Positions 60,682 through 64,000 of a DNA stretch of 64,000 bases are shown here, in pieces (within the stretch, counting starts at the first letter, position 1; every line of letters starts with the position of its first letter). Position numbers and translations under genes: made by a program. The notes beneath the pieces were generated by a model, which was not told the DNA's origin, made no database searches, and worked only from the letters and a program-made list of their open reading frames with translations. This stretch comes from Gymnothorax reevesii (lineage: Eukaryota > Chordata > Actinopteri > Anguilliformes > Muraenidae), in contig CM056576.1 in the NCBI GenBank assembly GCA_029721435.1, positions 70,263,876-70,327,875 of the forward strand, read 5' to 3'.

Positions 60682-61709
60682 CAGTGGCTCTCAAACTCAG
60701 TCCTGGGGGACCCTGGCCCTGTGTAATACATACTTCTTACTGGATTAAATGTCAAACAGTTAAATTCAATACGTATGAAGAGAGGTAATCTATAATCGAT
60801 TAAATTAAGGACAGGGCAATCAGCAAGCTTTTAATTGGTATGTACACCTGCCCCTCAATCCTAGGCATCAGGAATATAATAAAGAATTCGATAATGATCC
60901 AAATGATAAGGAGGTCCATCGGTTTTGCACTAAAGTATAAGGAAACCAGAGAGACACTCAGAGTGCAAACCTCCACCAAGACAGCACAATCCAAATGTGC
61001 ATGAGTGGGAGCAAAGTTGAGTTATCGCGTGTGATAGGGTTTCAAGATGGCCGCCGCGGCGGCCGTGTTGTTTCACTGATCATGGTCAAAATCAATAGGG
61101 TCCATTCTTGATGTAATAGCAATCCACCCACAAAATTTCAGACAAATCCGTGCATTACTTTTTGAGTTATCGCGTGTGATATGATTTCAAGATGGCTGCC
61201 GTGGTGGCCATATTGTTTCAGTGATCACAGTGAAAATCAAAAGGGTCCATCCTGATGTAATAGCAACCCATCCACAAAATTTCAGACTAATCCGTCCATT
61301 ACTTTTTGAGTTATGTTGTTCACAAACAGACAAACAAACAAACAGGGGCGAAAACATAACCTCCGCCCCAAATTCCTTGGCGGAGGTAAAAATAGCTCAT
61401 CATTGCATATACAATCAATCTACAAATGTAGTTACCTGTTAAGTTATTAAGTTGGCCAATTAATCTTGCGAGTTTGTCACCTCTTTAATGTTTTGCCTGT
61501 AATACAATGAGCACAATGGGTCATCTTTGGGGCACTACAAATCTGTGTTTGGCATTCTGTGGATCACGATGGCAAATTACCTCTCTGAGCATCAAAAGTG
61601 CCTCATTAAGAAAAATTACCACCTTATTACAACTTCAGAATTTCACTTGTGGTTAGACTGAAAACCAGCATACACACGGGTGCCCCAGGACTGAGTTTGA
61701 GAACCACTG
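60682..61709 (+). mobile_element. hAT transposon in the L1, with 8-bp target duplication
   Basis: The left end is CAGTGGCTCTCAAACTCAGT and the right end ACTGAGTTTGAGAACCACTG, inverses for about 27 bp with one change. CCTTATTG is duplicated at 60674-60681 and 61710-61717. No transposase is present, so it is non-autonomous. It carries a hairpin-ended element at 60957-61392. Confidence 0.9.
60957..61392 (+). mobile_element. Hairpin-ended element with duplicated unit, inside the hAT
   Basis: It starts CACTCAGAGTGCAAACCTCC (ACCTCCACC) and ends with the hairpin ACCTCCGCC ... GGCGGAGGT (61359-61387). Two units of about 144 bp begin 'gagttatcgcgtgtgat' at 61018 and 61162, each with 'aagatggc.gcc'. 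A CAAA run precedes the hairpin. It is the same family as 50042-50320. Confidence 0.75.
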
Positions 61710-61717
61710 CCTTATTG

Positions 61718-61981
61718 CACATACCAGGTAGTAGGGGGGTCAGTTTGTCAGCACAGCATTTTAAAAATTCCACAGTAATGCCATCTGGCCCAGGAGCTTT
61801 TCCATTTGGAAGTCCACTGATAACCCAAATAATTTCTTCACTAAGTAATTGGGTGGTCAAGGTCACCTTTCTGAAATTCTGTCAATTTAGGTAGGTCTAG
61901 TACCTCAAAGAATGTTTCCTTGTGCTCCGCATTATGTTCAGAGGCTGTTGTATATACAACGTAGATCAATACAGAACTTTG
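61718..61981 (-). pseudogene. L1 ORF2: start of reverse transcriptase
   Basis: Frames give TTASEHNAEHKETFFEVLDL, PKLTEFQKGDLD and, after a shift, LLSEEIIWVISGLPNGKAPG, PDGITVEFLKCCADKLTPLL. GKAPGPDG is the hallmark of the first RT motif. The frame stops at MCNKA where the hAT begins. Confidence 0.85.
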
Positions 61982-62190
61982 TAACCCCTTTGCACAAAAT
62001 ACCAATATCGCCAATTTTACCTCTTGTGCATGAGCCTATTTAAGGCTTTGTAACTAAGTATTCCTATCACAGAAACAAGAGAAAATTATTCCAGTGAAGC
62101 AAGATATTTTGAAATGTAATTATACAATTATTTAGCGATTAAATTTCAGAACTTACACATGGTGGCGCCTGAATTTGTGCGGAGGGGCTA
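61982..62190. mobile_element. TTAA-type MITE in the L1
   Basis: The ends are TAACCCCTTTGCACAAAAT and the inverse, TTTGTGCGGAGGGGCTAA. They resemble the terminal repeat of the 57040-58992 element. About 209 bp, non-coding. It sits just after the INNRF motif of the L1 linker. Confidence 0.65.
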
Positions 62191-63431
62191 AACCTATTGT
62201 TAATATCTGCATATTCAGTTTTGAGTTCAGCCTCCTCAGATCTAACGACCGAAATAAGAGATGATTGTTCCCTTTGGTTAATGCTCTTAGCTAGTACTTT
62301 ACCAGCTTTATCCCTGGATTCGTAATATTCTTGTCTCATTATAAAAAGAGGAAACTCCACTTTCTGTGGTAGAGTACACTTACACTCAGACTGAAGCTGT
62401 GTTAGGATCCTATGACCCGTCATATTGACGTATTTTTTTTTTTTTTGACAGACAGACAGATTTTTTAAATCTGTCACAAGCCTCTTTCTTTTCAATTTCT
62501 ATCTGCTTTGAAGAGGCCTTTTTATTTCTTGTGATGAGCATATTGAACATCAAAACCTCTGAGAACTGCTTTGGGCGCTTCCCAAGTGCTGCAAGCAGTG
62601 AATGCTGTGGGGGCATTTAACTCAATATAAAGTTTAACTTGACATCTCAGGGCCTCCTTTAACTCAGTCTCTTCAAAAAGATAAGAGTTAAATCTCCATC
62701 TAGGCATTCTGATTCTATCACTAAAAGGCAGCAGCTCCACACTTAATAAAGCATAATCTGACATGAATAAGCTCCCAACAGAACGGGTAACCACTGACTG
62801 CAAGAGGCTTTTAGAAGAAAAAGATGCGTGTGGGGCACAAAAAAAATGTATAATCTCTACCTTTTGAATTCAGCACCCAACACACATCCATCAACCAATG
62901 GACTCAATCACATACTTCAAAGTCAATAAGGCTCGAGTAATCCTAGATCGGACCATACTACTGCAATCCAAAGTAAAGTCCATTCCCAAATTAAAGTCAC
63001 CACTAATAATTATGTTATAATCTCGAACCTCTCGTATTTTTGCCTCCAAGTCAGTAAAGAAAGATTGTGGTTCATCTCTATTTGGAGCATATATATTTAT
63101 CTGAATAATTGTGTGGCATTGCATCTCTGCAAGTATTATAAACATCCTTCCTGCTGTATCCTTAATCTCCATTACAGACTGAAATTGCAAGTTTTTATTC
63201 ATAAGTGTTTTAACTCCTCAACTTAGACTAGATCGTACACTGCAAAAAACATGACCCACCCCATCTCTACATAGTCTCTCTGACTCCTCTGATGAGAGAT
63301 GTCTCCAGCAAAAATAATACATCAAACTGTTTTGACTTCAGAACAGAGCGAATCTTTTTCCTCCTGACTGGATGTCCCAAATCCTTCACATTCAAGATGG
63401 AAATGCACAAATTATTCAAGTTACCAGACAT
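62191..63431 (-). pseudogene. L1 ORF2: endonuclease and linker
   Basis: The start MSGNLNNLCISILNVKDLGH (ATG at 63431) is typical of L1 ORF2. It is followed by RRKKIRSVLKSKQFDVLFLL, INIYAPNRDEPQSFFTDLEA and NIIISGDFNLGMDF, the GDFN metal site of the endonuclease. The linker holds KVEFPLFIMRQEYYESRDKA and GKVLAKSINQREQSSLISVV, ending EYADINNRF where a MITE is inserted. There are frameshifts and stops (for example near 63230, 62890 and 62430). Confidence 0.82.
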
Positions 63432-64000
63432 ATTCTAAAATTACAAATAAACAACTAAAAATACCAACCATCTCAAATGTTTGCATGTGAATCTGATCAT
63501 GATAGATCCCAGCCCACTTAAAAAAAGGGGGGGAAAAGGAAAGAGACAAGTGAAGTGAGCGGAGCTCACCAATACCCCCGACCCTCATGCAATGAAGAGA
63601 TTATGGAATATTTTCAAATAAATTGGCACTGGATCATCATTGTACATTTCCCAAACGGGAGGTACACGCACACCCAGTTTGGAAAACGGTAACATAACCG
63701 ATTAATAAATCCAAATGGGTGTTAGATGATGAAAATAATGTCAAGACCAGGAAAAACCACAAATATGCAGCTGTAAATCAAGCTTTTCATCAAGCGTTGT
63801 GCTGCCCTCTCATGGGAAATACCCTAAGGGCCCGATTCACAGACAAGGTTTTTTGCACAGGAAGCATCTGTGACCTAATTTTCACAGTGAGCTTCATGAG
63901 ATAATAAAAGTCTACAGACTTTTACATGGCTAGCGTACATGGCTATTCAGACTGCAAAGAATATTCAAAATGTTCAAACTCTTTGGTACCCAAATGTGAA
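63432..64000. other. L1 upstream or intron sequence, unassigned
   Basis: These bases lie upstream of ORF2 of the L1 on the minus strand and may hold the end of ORF1 or its leader. No clear coiled-coil or RNA-binding frame was recognised. Confidence 0.4.

Overview
The window is a piece of a ray-finned fish (most likely teleost) nuclear chromosome. The evidence is a vertebrate multi-exon gene with GT-AG introns of 1-11 kb, several fish-type Tc1 transposons, hAT and piggyBac-like elements, an L1-type LINE, Gmr1-like Ty3/gypsy remnants and the 'AAAGGACCAGTGTGTA' non-autonomous element common in teleosts. The species cannot be settled. There is no bacterial-style operon, and no tRNA, rRNA or CRISPR array was seen.

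The only host gene recognised lies on the minus strand, and its 3' end points towards base 1. Thirteen exons between 54913 and 1466 encode the second half of an MRCK kinase (Cdc42-binding, myotonic dystrophy kinase-related). They cover the end of the long coiled coil, the C1 zinc finger and the first part of the PH domain. The sequence resembles the alpha paralogue (cdc42bpa) more than the beta one. The kinase domain and start codon lie beyond base 64000, and the CNH and CRIB parts lie before base 1. Exon phases agree along the chain, except around the 81-bp exon at 13918-13998. That exon is phase 1 on both sides and needs small partner exons that I could not place.

Much of the remaining sequence is introns filled with transposable elements. 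From low to high coordinates these are: a hairpin-ended element (2053-2298); a teleost MITE (4377-4743); a TTAA-type element with a SINE-like insertion (5154-7320); a Gmr1-like gypsy gag with LTR pieces (9434-11129); a Tc1 (14094-15673); an integrase-like ORF (17792-18202); a Tc1 inside another Tc1 (18970-22411); a decayed hAT (23513-26608); a long tandem-repeat element (32398-34245); an L2/CR1-like LINE piece (35820-36545); a Gmr1-like pol with integrase ahead of reverse transcriptase (38540-39990); a second LINE piece (about 42080-43454); and a second copy of the long tandem element (43715-49020) split by a hAT that itself carries a tandem array. After a 0.8-kb minisatellite and more hairpin-ended elements comes an L1-type LINE (about 55080-63431). 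It is cut by four DNA transposons.

Two things stand out. First, small elements whose 5' end is inverse to an arm of a 3'-terminal hairpin recur at ten or more places. Some are stacked head to tail with a hairpin closing each unit, as expected for rolling-circle, Helentron-associated elements (HINE/DINE-1/pearl-like). Second, the L1 is interrupted by hAT, Tc1 and TTAA elements whose target duplications are still readable, and the L1 reading frame resumes across three of the joints. This gives a relative order of insertions.
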